The notes under the pieces: generated by a model
Seen by the model: only the letters and a program-made list of their open reading frames with translations
Told to the model about the DNA's origin: nothing
Database searches by the model: none
Position numbers and translations under genes: made by a program
Assembly: GCA_964516095.1 (NCBI GenBank)
Contig: CAZEYS010000012.1
Location: 1-30,057, forward strand
Reading direction: 5' to 3'
DNA: 30,057 bases
Origin: Hydrogenothermus sp964516095
GTDB taxonomy: Bacteria; Aquificota; Aquificia; Aquificales; Hydrogenothermaceae
Part shown: piece by piece, positions 15,200 to 23,795 of the stretch
Numbering within the stretch: position 1 is the stretch's first letter
How the letters are laid out: every line of letters starts with the position of its first letter

Positions 15200-16939
15200 A
15201 TGCCAGAAGAAATTATCGAAAGCAGAAAAGAACTAATAGAAAAATTAAAAAAAGAAGGCAAAAATCCCTATCCTCATAAATTTGAAATAACATCAACCCT
15301 GGATAAAATTAGACAGGATTATGAAAAGCCTGTTCCTGAAAATAAAATCTTTAAAATTAAAGGTAAGATTAAAAGAGTATCAAAGAGAGATGATAAATAC
15401 TTTATAAGACTTTCTGATTTAGAAAAACCTGTAGAAATTCAAGTAATGGCTCCACAATCTTTAGGTAAATTTGCTCCTTCCCAAGAAGTAGCCTTTGAAG
15501 GCACTCTTAAAAGACTGGATGGAAAGTTAACTCTTATTGCCAAAAAAGCCTTGGATAATGAAGAAGAAGCTGAAAATGTTTCTAAAATAAAAGAAGAATT
15601 TGACATCGACCCAAATAGGGAAGAAGTTAGAGTAGCTGGAAGATTAATAGCCTTAAGAGACCAGGGAAAGGCTGCTTTTGGTCATATTCAGGATGCTGAC
15701 GGAAAATTACAGGTTTACTTTAGAAAAGATACACTTGGTGATGATAAATATGCTGAGATAATGAATTTACTTGATATTGGAGATATTATAGGAGTTAAAG
15801 GAAAACTTTTTAGAACAATGACAGGAGAACTGACAGTTGAAGTTGAAGATGCCCAGTTGCTTGCTAAATCATTAAGAGCTCTTCCAGAGAAGTGGCATGG
15901 ACTAAAAGATGTGGAACAAAGATACAGACACAGATATTTAGACTTAATTGCTAACAAAAAAGCTCGAGAGATATTTAAAATTCGTTCCAAAGCAATAAAG
16001 AGCCTGAGAGAATACCTTGAGAGTAAAGGTTTTATGGAGGTTGAAACACCTATTTTACAACCTGTAGCATCTGGAGCTATGGCTAAACCCTTTATTACTC
16101 ACCACAATGCGTTAGATATAGATATGTTTTTGAGAATTGCTCCAGAACTTTATCTCAAAATGTTAGTGGTAGGGGGCTTTAACAGAGTTTATGAAATAGG
16201 AAGAAATTTCAGAAATGAAGGAATAGATACGACTCATAATCCAGAATTTACTATGGTTGAGTTTTATGCAGCATATCTTGATTACAACGATTTAATGACT
16301 ATGACAGAAGAACTACTTAGGAAGATACTTATGGATACAGTAGGAAAATTAAAAATAACATGGGAAGGACAAGAACTTGACTTTTCTAAACCATTTAGAA
16401 GACTCAAATTTTTTGATGCATTAAAAGAAAAAACAGGAAAAGATAAAGAGTTCTTTTTAGATGAAAACAAAGCACGAAGTTTAGCTAAAGAAGTAGGAAT
16501 ACCAAAAGCTGATACATTAACCCATTCAAAACTGCTTGATAAGTTATTTGAGCATTTTGTGGAAGAAGACCTTATACAACCTACATTTGTAATAGATTTT
16601 CCAAAAGTCCTCTCTCCTCTTGCAAAAACACACAGAGAAGATCCAGATTTAGTTGAAAGGTTTGAGCTTATTGTTAATAAAAAAGAAATAGCCAACGCTT
16701 ATACGGAGCTCAACGACCCCGAAGACCAAAAAGAAAGATTTCTACAGCAGCTTAAAGAAAAAGCTCAAGGTGATGAAGAAGCTATGGAAATAGATGAAAA
16801 CTTTCTTATGGCATTAGAGTATGGTTTGCCACCAACAGCTGGTGAAGGTATTGGAATAGATAGACTTGTTATGATGTTGGTTGACACTCCATCAATCAGG
16901 GAAGTAATCTTATTTCCAACTTTAAGACCAGAAAAATAA
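15200..16939 (+). CDS. lysS: Class II lysyl-tRNA synthetase with an extra N-terminal OB-like domain
   Basis: It charges tRNA-Lys. The 579 residues exceed the usual length of about 500. The standard parts are all here: an anticodon-binding OB fold (about 140-220, EEVRVAGRLIALRDQG onward), motif 2 (YEIGRNFRNEG with the HNPEFTMVEFY strand) and motif 3 (AGEGIGIDRLVMMLVD), closing with ILFPTLRPE. The surplus is an additional segment at about 50-118 (KIKGKIKRVSKRDDKYFIRL to DGKLTLIAKKAL) that itself reads like an OB-fold strand pattern, so the tRNA-binding module looks duplicated. GGAGG (15189-15193) precedes the ATG. It is followed 14 bases later by the ADP-ribosylglycohydrolase-like gene. Confidence 0.96.
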   Translation: MPEEIIESRKELIEKLKKEGKNPYPHKFEITSTLDKIRQDYEKPVPENKIFKIKGKIKRVSKRDDKYFIRLSDLEKPVEIQVMAPQSLGKFAPSQEVAFEGTLKRLDGKLTLIAKKALDNEEEAENVSKIKEEFDIDPNREEVRVAGRLIALRDQGKAAFGHIQDADGKLQVYFRKDTLGDDKYAEIMNLLDIGDIIGVKGKLFRTMTGELTVEVEDAQLLAKSLRALPEKWHGLKDVEQRYRHRYLDLIANKKAREIFKIRSKAIKSLREYLESKGFMEVETPILQPVASGAMAKPFITHHNALDIDMFLRIAPELYLKMLVVGGFNRVYEIGRNFRNEGIDTTHNPEFTMVEFYAAYLDYNDLMTMTEELLRKILMDTVGKLKITWEGQELDFSKPFRRLKFFDALKEKTGKDKEFFLDENKARSLAKEVGIPKADTLTHSKLLDKLFEHFVEEDLIQPTFVIDFPKVLSPLAKTHREDPDLVERFELIVNKKEIANAYTELNDPEDQKERFLQQLKEKAQGDEEAMEIDENFLMALEYGLPPTAGEGIGIDRLVMMLVDTPSIREVILFPTLRPEK

Positions 16940-16953
16940 ACGGAGAAGTAAAG

Positions 16954-17904
16954 TTGAAAAATAAATTTATTGGAACTCTTTTAGGAGCTGCTATTGGTGA
17001 TTCTATGGGAATGTGTGTTGAAGAACTACCAGTGGATGAAGTTATAATGCATTATGGAGATAAAATAAAAGACCTGTGTGAGCCTCATCCATCTTCCCCA
17101 GCATCCTTTTTAAAAAAGGGAGAAACCTCAAGTGAGTTTCAACTTGTAAAACTTATTGCAAAATCTATAGCAGAAAAAGGAAGAATTGATGTTAGAGATA
17201 TCATAGAAAAGTATATACAGTGGGAAGAAAAAGAAGAATTGCATAACTACATTGACCCTCATTTTCTTATGGCTGTAAAAGCTCTAAAAGAAGGTCAAGA
17301 GATAGATAGAGGAGGATTTTCCATAGAAGGAGCTTTACCAGCAATTCCTATAGGTATGTATCATTATACAAATCCAGCTGTTGCTGTTGAAGGAACTAAA
17401 GCTGTAGTGATGCTCACCCATAGACACGAAATAGTTTTAGATGTTGCATCTTTACTTGCTGTAGCTACAAGCGAAGTTTTACAAAGTAGATTTTACTTAG
17501 AAGAAGAGTACCATTACTTTTTAGAAATGTTAAAAACTTTTGCATCTCAAAAAGATACAATCGAGTATTTAAACAAAATTGAAAAACTTCTAAAAGAAAA
17601 TGCTGACTATGAAAGAGCTATATTAGAACTTGGCAATGGTTCTTTTGCTTTAGAAGCATTCTCTCAGGCATTGTTTATCTTTTTAAAGACACCATCTAAT
17701 TTTGAAAACGTGATAATACATGCTGTAAACTCTTACGGCGATTTTGGAGGCGACACAGATTCAATCGGACTGATAGCAGGGGCTCTGGCTGGTGGTTATA
17801 ATGGAGAAGAAAGTATTCCTACCAGTTGGAAAAAAAATCTAAAAGAGTATGACGAAATAGTAGACATTGCTACAAAATTGTATAAAATAGCCAATCATAA
17901 ATAA
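16954..17904 (+). CDS. ADP-ribosylglycohydrolase-fold protein with altered metal site
   Basis: The 316 residues follow the DraG/ARH family: GAAIGDSMGMCVE (11-23) at the N-terminus and GDFGGDTDSIGLIAGALAGG (262-281) near the end. This family removes ADP-ribose from proteins or small molecules using two magnesium ions. The C-terminal aspartates (GDTDS, 266-270) are kept, but the N-terminal metal motif, normally T-D-D-T, reads T-S-S-E (GETSSE, 56-61), losing both aspartates. The protein may be inactive, use one metal or have another ligand. The start is TTG at 16954, with GGAG at 16942-16945; no better start exists. It lies in the lysS transcript and stops one base before the opposing mutS2 stop. 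Confidence 0.87.
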   Translation: MKNKFIGTLLGAAIGDSMGMCVEELPVDEVIMHYGDKIKDLCEPHPSSPASFLKKGETSSEFQLVKLIAKSIAEKGRIDVRDIIEKYIQWEEKEELHNYIDPHFLMAVKALKEGQEIDRGGFSIEGALPAIPIGMYHYTNPAVAVEGTKAVVMLTHRHEIVLDVASLLAVATSEVLQSRFYLEEEYHYFLEMLKTFASQKDTIEYLNKIEKLLKENADYERAILELGNGSFALEAFSQALFIFLKTPSNFENVIIHAVNSYGDFGGDTDSIGLIAGALAGGYNGEESIPTSWKKNLKEYDEIVDIATKLYKIANHK

Positions 17905-17905
17905 C

Positions 17906-20227
17906 TTAAAGTATTTCAGCTATTGTTACGCCCATACCTCCTTCTGAATAATCAGCATCTTTGTATTTTATGTTGTATGGGCAAATATCTAAGTACTCTC
18001 GCACAGCTCTTCTTAAAACGCCTGTTCCATAACCGTGGATTATTCTAATTTGTGAAAATCCTGCTAAGACAGCTTCATCAAGATAACTTGATAACTTTTG
18101 AATAGCTTCATCTCTTGTTAATCCTATTAAGTTTATTTCATTTTTTATATTTGGTTTCTTTCTTTTTATATTAAATTTTGTTTTTACCTCTCTATGGGAT
18201 TTTGTATCGTCTATTTTTTCAAGATCTTTTAATGGAATCCACATTTTTATACCGTTAAAGTTTACATTGGCTTTGGTTTCTCTTAAGGATATAACTTCCC
18301 CAAGGGTATTTTTACCTTTTATTCTCACTTTATCTCCAATATCAATGTCTGGTTTACTGTGGTTTTCTTCTTTTTCTGTTATACCCTCAATTTGGGAAAA
18401 AACCCTTTTACTAAAACTTTCTAACTCTTTACCAGAACCAGATGTTTTTATTTCTTCAAGTATAGAATAGCCTTCTTTTTTCAAATTCTTTACAAATTCT
18501 TTTATCTCATTAATACTTTGCTTCCATTGATTTCTCTTTAGTTCTTCAAGCTCTTTATTTAACTTCTCATATTTTTCTTTTTCCAATTTTAATTTCTTTG
18601 AAAGCTCTTTGTAATTCTGGCTTTCTTTTTCATAAAGAACCCTGAGATTTTCTATCTCTTCAAGAGCCTTACTTAAAGAAAGGTCTTCTTCTTTTAAAAT
18701 TTTTCTAGCAAACTCTAAAATTTCCTTTTTTAAACCTAACTTTTCAGCAATATAAAATGCCATACTTTGACCTACACTGTTATATAGTAGCTGGTATGTA
18801 GGTTTTAACTTTTCTTTATCAAATCCAACGGAAGCTACTTTAAAGTAATCATCAGAAAGGGCATACATTTTTATCTGTTTAAAATGGGATGTTGCTATGA
18901 TATAAGCTTTTTTATTTTTAAGATAGTTTAATATCCCAATACCTATGCTTGAGCCTTCATCTGGGTCTGTTCCTGGAATTAACTCATCTAAAAGAACAAG
19001 GCTGTTTTCATCTACTTTCTCGACTATCTCTTTTATATTTGATATGTGCCAGGAGTAAGTAGATAAATCTTGCTGGATACTTTGATAGTCTCCAATATCA
19101 ACAAATACATTACTAAAAACAGGAATTTTACTGTCTTCATCTACAGGAACAGGAATACCTGATTGAAAGAGTAATGAAATTATACCTAAGGTTTTTAAAG
19201 CTACTGTCTTACCACCTGTATTAGGTCCTGTTATAACAACTCCTCTCTGGCTGTTTTCTATTATTAGATCTATTGGATTAAAGTACTTGTTTGAGAGTAA
19301 AAAAAGAGGATGCTTTGCATTTTTCAAAAAAACTTCATTAGAAATTTCTGGTAAAACTGCATCTGCTTTTTTTGCATACTTAGCTATCGTATATAAGAAA
19401 TCAAACTCTATAATCGCTTCAAAGGTATTTTTCAAGTTCTGATACTTTTTGCGTAGTATATCTGTTAAAAATTTCAATATTTTTCTTATTTCTATCTGCT
19501 CTTGTATTTTTAAATCTGAAAGTTTATTGTTAAGTTCTACTATACTTAGAGGCTCCAAAAATATCGTGTGTCCTGTTGAAGACCTATCATGAATAATTCC
19601 TTTTATTTTAGAAGAAAAATTTTCTTTTACAGGTATTACATATCTATCTTTTCTTACAGTTATTAGTTTTTCTTGAAGAATGTCTTCATATCTGTGGTTG
19701 TGTATTATGTGTTCCAGTATTGAGATAATTTTTTGCTCAACAGCCTTTTTTTCTTTTCGTATTCTTGCTAAATCTCTACTTGCACTATCCTTTATAAAGC
19801 CTGTATCATCTATACTGTCTGCTATTATTTTTTCTATTTCTCTTGAAGAGTAAAGCTTCTTATAAAGATTGGATAGTTCTTCATTTTCTTTATTGAACTT
19901 TCCCTTTAAGAAGTTTTTTATTTCTCTTGATAAGGACAGTGTTTTTGCAATATCCAAAATTTCTTTAGAAGATAAAACACTTTCTTCTATATATAGAAGC
20001 TTAAGGCTTTCTTCTATGTTTGGATATTCTGATAATGGAAAATATCCTTCTCTGTTAAAAATATATAAAAAGCCTTTCATTAGATTTAAACGTTTTTTCA
20101 GTTTATTTACATTTTTCTCAGGTTTTACACTTGCTATTTTTTGTTTAGTTTTTTCATTTAAAGTAAACTCTTGAAGTTTATTTAAAAAAGTTTCGTATTC
20201 AAGTAGTTGTAAGTCTCTTTCTCTCAT
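17906..20227 (-). CDS. mutS2: Endonuclease MutS2
   Basis: MutS2 lacks the mismatch-reading domain of MutS and acts on branched DNA or on collided ribosomes, depending on species. The 773 residues show the core (about 1-300), ATPase with Walker A GPNTGGKT (334-341) and Walker B LVLLDELIPGTDP (410-422), a long charged coiled coil (about 515-600), a small beta segment GDKVRIKGKNTLGEV (631-645) and a C-terminal Smr domain (about 697-773). In Smr the loop IIHGYGTGVLRRAVREYL is kept, but the LDLRG motif at its start reads INLIG (698-702). AGAGGAAG lies close before the ATG. It is convergent with the ADP-ribosylglycohydrolase gene and divergent from acyP. Confidence 0.95.
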   Translation of the reverse strand: MRERDLQLLEYETFLNKLQEFTLNEKTKQKIASVKPEKNVNKLKKRLNLMKGFLYIFNREGYFPLSEYPNIEESLKLLYIEESVLSSKEILDIAKTLSLSREIKNFLKGKFNKENEELSNLYKKLYSSREIEKIIADSIDDTGFIKDSASRDLARIRKEKKAVEQKIISILEHIIHNHRYEDILQEKLITVRKDRYVIPVKENFSSKIKGIIHDRSSTGHTIFLEPLSIVELNNKLSDLKIQEQIEIRKILKFLTDILRKKYQNLKNTFEAIIEFDFLYTIAKYAKKADAVLPEISNEVFLKNAKHPLFLLSNKYFNPIDLIIENSQRGVVITGPNTGGKTVALKTLGIISLLFQSGIPVPVDEDSKIPVFSNVFVDIGDYQSIQQDLSTYSWHISNIKEIVEKVDENSLVLLDELIPGTDPDEGSSIGIGILNYLKNKKAYIIATSHFKQIKMYALSDDYFKVASVGFDKEKLKPTYQLLYNSVGQSMAFYIAEKLGLKKEILEFARKILKEEDLSLSKALEEIENLRVLYEKESQNYKELSKKLKLEKEKYEKLNKELEELKRNQWKQSINEIKEFVKNLKKEGYSILEEIKTSGSGKELESFSKRVFSQIEGITEKEENHSKPDIDIGDKVRIKGKNTLGEVISLRETKANVNFNGIKMWIPLKDLEKIDDTKSHREVKTKFNIKRKKPNIKNEINLIGLTRDEAIQKLSSYLDEAVLAGFSQIRIIHGYGTGVLRRAVREYLDICPYNIKYKDADYSEGGMGVTIAEIL

Positions 20228-20341
20228 TCTTCCTCTTTTGAAATTTTATTTTTCCTAAAAATATTCGTTTATTTAGAATTTTCAACGAAAAGTAATATAA
20301 TAATTAATACTCTATTCTACTATAACTTGTGGGGTTATACA

Positions 20342-20611
20342 TTGCTTCTTCACGCAATTGTAAAAGGTAAAGTTCAAGGAGTAGGATTTAGATACTTCAC
20401 TAAACAGATTGCTGACCAATTGGGTGTAAAAGGATGGGTTAAAAACAATCCTGATGGAACTGTAGAAGTTTTAGCAGAAGGTGACGAAAAAACTTTAAAA
20501 GAATTTTTAGAGTATTTAAAAAATGGCCCTCCCCTTTCTAATGTAGTAGAGGTTGAATATCAATTTTTAAATAATAATGGAGGATTTGATAGCTTTGAAA
20601 TCAGGTATTAA
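20342..20611 (+). CDS. acyP: Acylphosphatase
   Basis: This small cytoplasmic enzyme hydrolyses acyl phosphates. With a TTG start at 20342 the product is 89 residues, the normal length, starting MLLHAIVKGKVQGVGFRYF. The catalytic Arg17 (GVGFRYF) and Asn35 (GWVKNNPDGTVEV) are present. GTGGGG (20329-20334) is the likely ribosome binding site; the in-frame TTG at 20327 would place that site inside the gene. The 3' end overlaps the next gene. The segment TTGTGGGG-TTATACATTG at the start is nearly repeated before ubiX. Confidence 0.92.
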   Translation: MLLHAIVKGKVQGVGFRYFTKQIADQLGVKGWVKNNPDGTVEVLAEGDEKTLKEFLEYLKNGPPLSNVVEVEYQFLNNNGGFDSFEIRY

Positions 20612-21647
20612 GATTTTTATACTTAGTTTACTTATCCCACTTACTGTTTTTGCAGCTAAAATTCATGTAGTAAAATCTGGAGAAAATCTTGCTTTAATAG
20701 CTAAAAAATATGGAGTGAGTGTTAATGAGCTGATAAAAATAAATCACTTAAAAAAACCTTACATTATCAGGCCAGGGCAAAAACTTAAGATTCCCGAAAA
20801 AGGAAAAGCTAAAAACAGGAAAAGAAGTACAAATAACAACCAGTGTTTGATAAAGCACAAAGTAAAACCAGGAGAGTCCCTTATAATAATAGCAAAAAAA
20901 TACCATGTTTGGGTAAAAGATATAAAAAGACTTAACAAGTTAAAATCAAACATTATAAGAGCAGGACAAATATTATGTATAAAGAAAGGAAAGATTGTAA
21001 AAACAAAACCTAAAAAAAACAAAAATATAAAAATAGAGAAAAAGGTTATAACAAAAATAATTTATCACACAGTAAGACCTGGAGAAAATCTGTCATTAAT
21101 CGCTCAAAAATATGGCAGTAGTGTCAGCCAGATAATAAAAATGAACCATTTAAAAAGACCTTACATTATTAGACCGGGACAAAAGCTTAAAATACCAAAG
21201 AAAATAGTAATTGTAAAAAAGATAACAAATAAAGATGAAATTAAAAAAGTTCAAAAATCTATGCCATTTGGTTTTATATGGCCTGTTGAAAATGGAAAGG
21301 TAATAGCTACATTTATAAATTCCTCAACGCTAAGGCATCTTGGTATAGACATAAAGACAGATTGTAATATGCCGGTAAAAGCTTCTGAATCCGGAAAAGT
21401 TATATATGCTGGAGACAGTATAAAGGCCTATGGAAATTTAGTAATTATCAAACATAAGCATAGATACAATACAGTTTACGGTCATTTAGGAAAAATAGCT
21501 GTTAAAGATGGACAGTACGTTTTAAAAGGAGACATCATAGGTTATACAGGGAAATTAAATAACACAGATGATTGTGGTGTTTATTTTGAAATTAGAAAAA
21601 ATGCTGTTCCAATAGACCCACTTGTATTACTTCCAAAAAATAAATGA
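20595..21647 (+). CDS. Triple-LysM protein with degenerate LytM domain (NlpD/EnvC-like)
   Basis: The product has a signal peptide (MKSGIKIFILSLLIPLTVFA), three LysM peptidoglycan-binding modules (about 22-67, 87-132, 157-202) separated by Lys-rich linkers, and a LytM/M23 domain (about 225-346). In LytM, His248 and Asp252 (HLGID) and His297 (YGHL) remain, but the final HxH zinc and catalytic motif before FEIR is replaced by G-V-Y (328-330). Loss of that motif is what marks NlpD and EnvC, which activate cell-wall amidases instead of cutting peptidoglycan, so an activator role in cell separation is my reading. LysM1 and LysM3 are almost identical. The start is placed at TTG 20595, 11 bases after GGAGG (20579-20583); ATG 20577 is possible but has no binding site. 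It overlaps acyP. Confidence 0.86.
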   Translation: MKSGIKIFILSLLIPLTVFAAKIHVVKSGENLALIAKKYGVSVNELIKINHLKKPYIIRPGQKLKIPEKGKAKNRKRSTNNNQCLIKHKVKPGESLIIIAKKYHVWVKDIKRLNKLKSNIIRAGQILCIKKGKIVKTKPKKNKNIKIEKKVITKIIYHTVRPGENLSLIAQKYGSSVSQIIKMNHLKRPYIIRPGQKLKIPKKIVIVKKITNKDEIKKVQKSMPFGFIWPVENGKVIATFINSSTLRHLGIDIKTDCNMPVKASESGKVIYAGDSIKAYGNLVIIKHKHRYNTVYGHLGKIAVKDGQYVLKGDIIGYTGKLNNTDDCGVYFEIRKNAVPIDPLVLLPKNK

Positions 21648-21658
21648 GGTAAAAATTG

Positions 21659-22870
21659 ATGAACAAAAAGTATGAAGAATTTCCAAGAATAAAAAGACTT
21701 CCTCATTATGTTTTTGCAGTTGTTAATAAACTAAAAGCACAAATGAGAAGAGAAGGGGAAGATATTATAGATTTTGGCATGGGGAACCCAGACCTTCAAC
21801 CTGCAAAACATATAATTGATAAATTGTGTGAATCAGCCAGAAAAAAACATACACATAGATACTCAATGTCTGAGGGAATTCCTCGTCTTAGAAAGGCTAT
21901 CTGTGACTTTTATGAAAGAAGATATGGAGTTAAGTTAGACCCAGAAGAAGAAGCTATAATGACAATAGGTTCAAAAGAAGGAATTTCTCATCTTATGATT
22001 GCAATGCTTGAACCTGGAGATATAGCACTTGTTCCAAGCCCAAGATATCCTATTCATTATTATGCTCCTGTAATAGCAGGTGCAAGTGTACTCACTGTTC
22101 CCTTGCCTTTGGAAGGTTCAGACAGTGACAAACAAGAGAAATTTTTAAAGAGTATATATGAATCCTATGAGGATAGTTATCCTAAGGCTAAAGTTTTACT
22201 GCTGAACTTTCCTAATAATCCTACAACTATGACTATAGATATAGAGTTTTTTAAAGAAATTGTAAAGTTTGCACGGGAAAAAGGCTTATGGATAATACAT
22301 GATTTTGCTTATGCAGATTTATGTTTCGATGGATATAAGGCTCCATCTATACTTCAAGTTGAAGGTGCTAAAGACATTGCTGTTGAACTATACTCAATGA
22401 CTAAAGGTTTTTCAATGGCTGGTTGGCGAGTAGGTTTTGTCCTTGGAAATCCAACTATAGTCTACAATTTAAAAAGACTTAAAAGTTATCTTGATTATGG
22501 AACATTTACTCCTATACAGGTGGCATCAGTTATAGCTCTTGATAGTGACTATTCTATAGTAGAAAAAGCAAGGGACACATACAGTAAAAGATTGGACGTT
22601 TTAACCCAGGGTCTGAATAAAATTGGATGGAAAGTGGAAAAGCCAAAAGCCACTATGTTTTTATGGGCTAAAATTCCTGAAAAATTTCAGCATTTAGGTT
22701 CTGTTGAATTTAGTATGAAACTACTTAAAGAAGCAAAAGTCGCAGTAGCTCCAGGAGTTGGATTTGGAGAACATGGAGAAGGGTTTGTAAGATTTGCAGT
22801 AGTTGAAAATGAAAAGAGAATAAGACAGGCCATTAGAAATATTAAGAAATTCTTTAGAGCAAATGCATGA
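21659..22870 (+). CDS. Class I/II pyridoxal-phosphate aminotransferase, AlaC/DapL-like
   Basis: This 403-residue fold-type I aminotransferase is of the group holding alanine transaminase AlaC and LL-diaminopimelate aminotransferase. Motifs: DFGMGNPDLQ near 39-48, the cofactor loop TIGSKEGISHL, LNFPNNPT, the aspartate in IIHDFAYADL, the Schiff-base lysine in YSMTKGFSMAGWRVGF (Lys249) and the arginine in EGFVRFAVV. The N-terminus (FPRIKRLPHYVFAVVNKLK) and the loop TKGFSMAGWR agree best with AlaC, which moves amino groups between glutamate and pyruvate, but this subgroup is often misassigned. The ATG at 21659 has TGAGGT upstream; the TTG one codon earlier is less likely. It follows the LysM gene by 11 bases and overlaps lptB by four (ATGA). 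Confidence 0.9.
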   Translation: MNKKYEEFPRIKRLPHYVFAVVNKLKAQMRREGEDIIDFGMGNPDLQPAKHIIDKLCESARKKHTHRYSMSEGIPRLRKAICDFYERRYGVKLDPEEEAIMTIGSKEGISHLMIAMLEPGDIALVPSPRYPIHYYAPVIAGASVLTVPLPLEGSDSDKQEKFLKSIYESYEDSYPKAKVLLLNFPNNPTTMTIDIEFFKEIVKFAREKGLWIIHDFAYADLCFDGYKAPSILQVEGAKDIAVELYSMTKGFSMAGWRVGFVLGNPTIVYNLKRLKSYLDYGTFTPIQVASVIALDSDYSIVEKARDTYSKRLDVLTQGLNKIGWKVEKPKATMFLWAKIPEKFQHLGSVEFSMKLLKEAKVAVAPGVGFGEHGEGFVRFAVVENEKRIRQAIRNIKKFFRANA

Positions 22871-23598
22871 AACAGGCACTACTAAAAGCTGATAAAATAA
22901 AAAAGATATATAAAGATAGAATAGTACTGGATGGCATTTCTCTAGAAGTTAAAGAAGGAGAAATAGTTGGACTGTTGGGGCCAAACGGTGCCGGGAAAAC
23001 AACAACCTTTAAATGTTTACTTGGATTTATAAAACCAGACGCTGGGAAAATATTACTGAATAATGAAGATATAACAGATCTTCCTGTTTATGAGAGGGCA
23101 AAGAAAGGAATATCTTTTTTACCTCAAGAATCTTCAATTTTTGCAGACCTTTCTGTATGGGAAAACCTTACCATGTTCTTAGAATTTCAGTATGACGATG
23201 AAAAAATAATAAAGGAAAAAGCCCAACAGCTTCTTGAAGAGTTTGGTCTTTATCATCTTCGAAATCAGAAAGCATCAACTTTATCAGGTGGAGAAAGAAG
23301 AAGACTTGAAATAGCCAGAAGCCTGATTATAAATCCATCATTCTTACTATTAGATGAACCATTTGCAGGTGTAGACCCCGTTTCGGTAAAGGAAATAAAT
23401 AATCTCATAATATCTTTGATAAAAAAAGATATAGGCGTTATTATCACAGACCATAACGTAAGAGAAACTCTAAAAATAACTGATAGAGCCTATATCATAG
23501 CTCATGGAAAAGTTATAGCTGAAGGACCACCGTCAAAAGTTGTGGAAGACCCTTATGTAAGAAAAGTATTTCTGGGAGAAGACTTTGTCCTTGTCTGA
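22867..23598 (+). CDS. lptB: LPS export ATP-binding protein LptB
   Basis: LptB is the cytoplasmic ATPase of the Lpt bridge that carries lipopolysaccharide to the outer membrane. The 243 residues show Walker A GPNGAGKTTT (38-47), the Q-loop in FLPQESSIFADLSVWEN (84-100), signature LSGGERRR (139-146), Walker B LLLDEPFAGVDP (160-171) and the H-loop ITDHNVRETL (193-202). The 'PQE(S)SIF' and 'DHNVRETL' segments separate LptB from the related amino-acid importer ATPases. Its presence shows a Gram-negative envelope. No lptA or lptC lies next to it, which differs from the proteobacterial order. It is translationally coupled to the aminotransferase by an ATGA overlap. Confidence 0.93.
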   Translation: MKQALLKADKIKKIYKDRIVLDGISLEVKEGEIVGLLGPNGAGKTTTFKCLLGFIKPDAGKILLNNEDITDLPVYERAKKGISFLPQESSIFADLSVWENLTMFLEFQYDDEKIIKEKAQQLLEEFGLYHLRNQKASTLSGGERRRLEIARSLIINPSFLLLDEPFAGVDPVSVKEINNLIISLIKKDIGVIITDHNVRETLKITDRAYIIAHGKVIAEGPPSKVVEDPYVRKVFLGEDFVLV

Positions 23599-23795
23599 AT
23601 ACTAAAACTGTTGCTAACAAAAAACCAGTTTGAGAAAAAATGAAATATAACACTACTCCATATAGATTTAGAATAAAAGCAACAGATGGAAAAAAGATAC
23701 ATAATAAAATATAGGGCTAATAAATTTTGATAATACAAGACTTATAATTAAAATATTGTAGAGAATTACAGCTTTCATTTGTGGGATATTATACA

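Noticed and set aside
16282..16695. 137-codon open frame on the strand opposite lysS.
   Set aside because: It lies wholly inside an unmistakable synthetase gene, is Ser- and Leu-rich as antisense frames of AT-rich genes are, and has no binding site.
20331..20346. Sigma-54-like promoter over the acyP start (GG and TTGC at 12-base distance).
   Set aside because: The first block lacks TGGCA, the element would lie across the start codon, and the matching ubiX segment has TTGG in place of TTGC.
23599..23795. Small open frames on the minus strand and a weak inverted repeat AAACTG/CAGTTT after lptB.
   Set aside because: The frames have no ribosome binding site or recognisable content, and the hairpin lacks a T-run and has a long loop.
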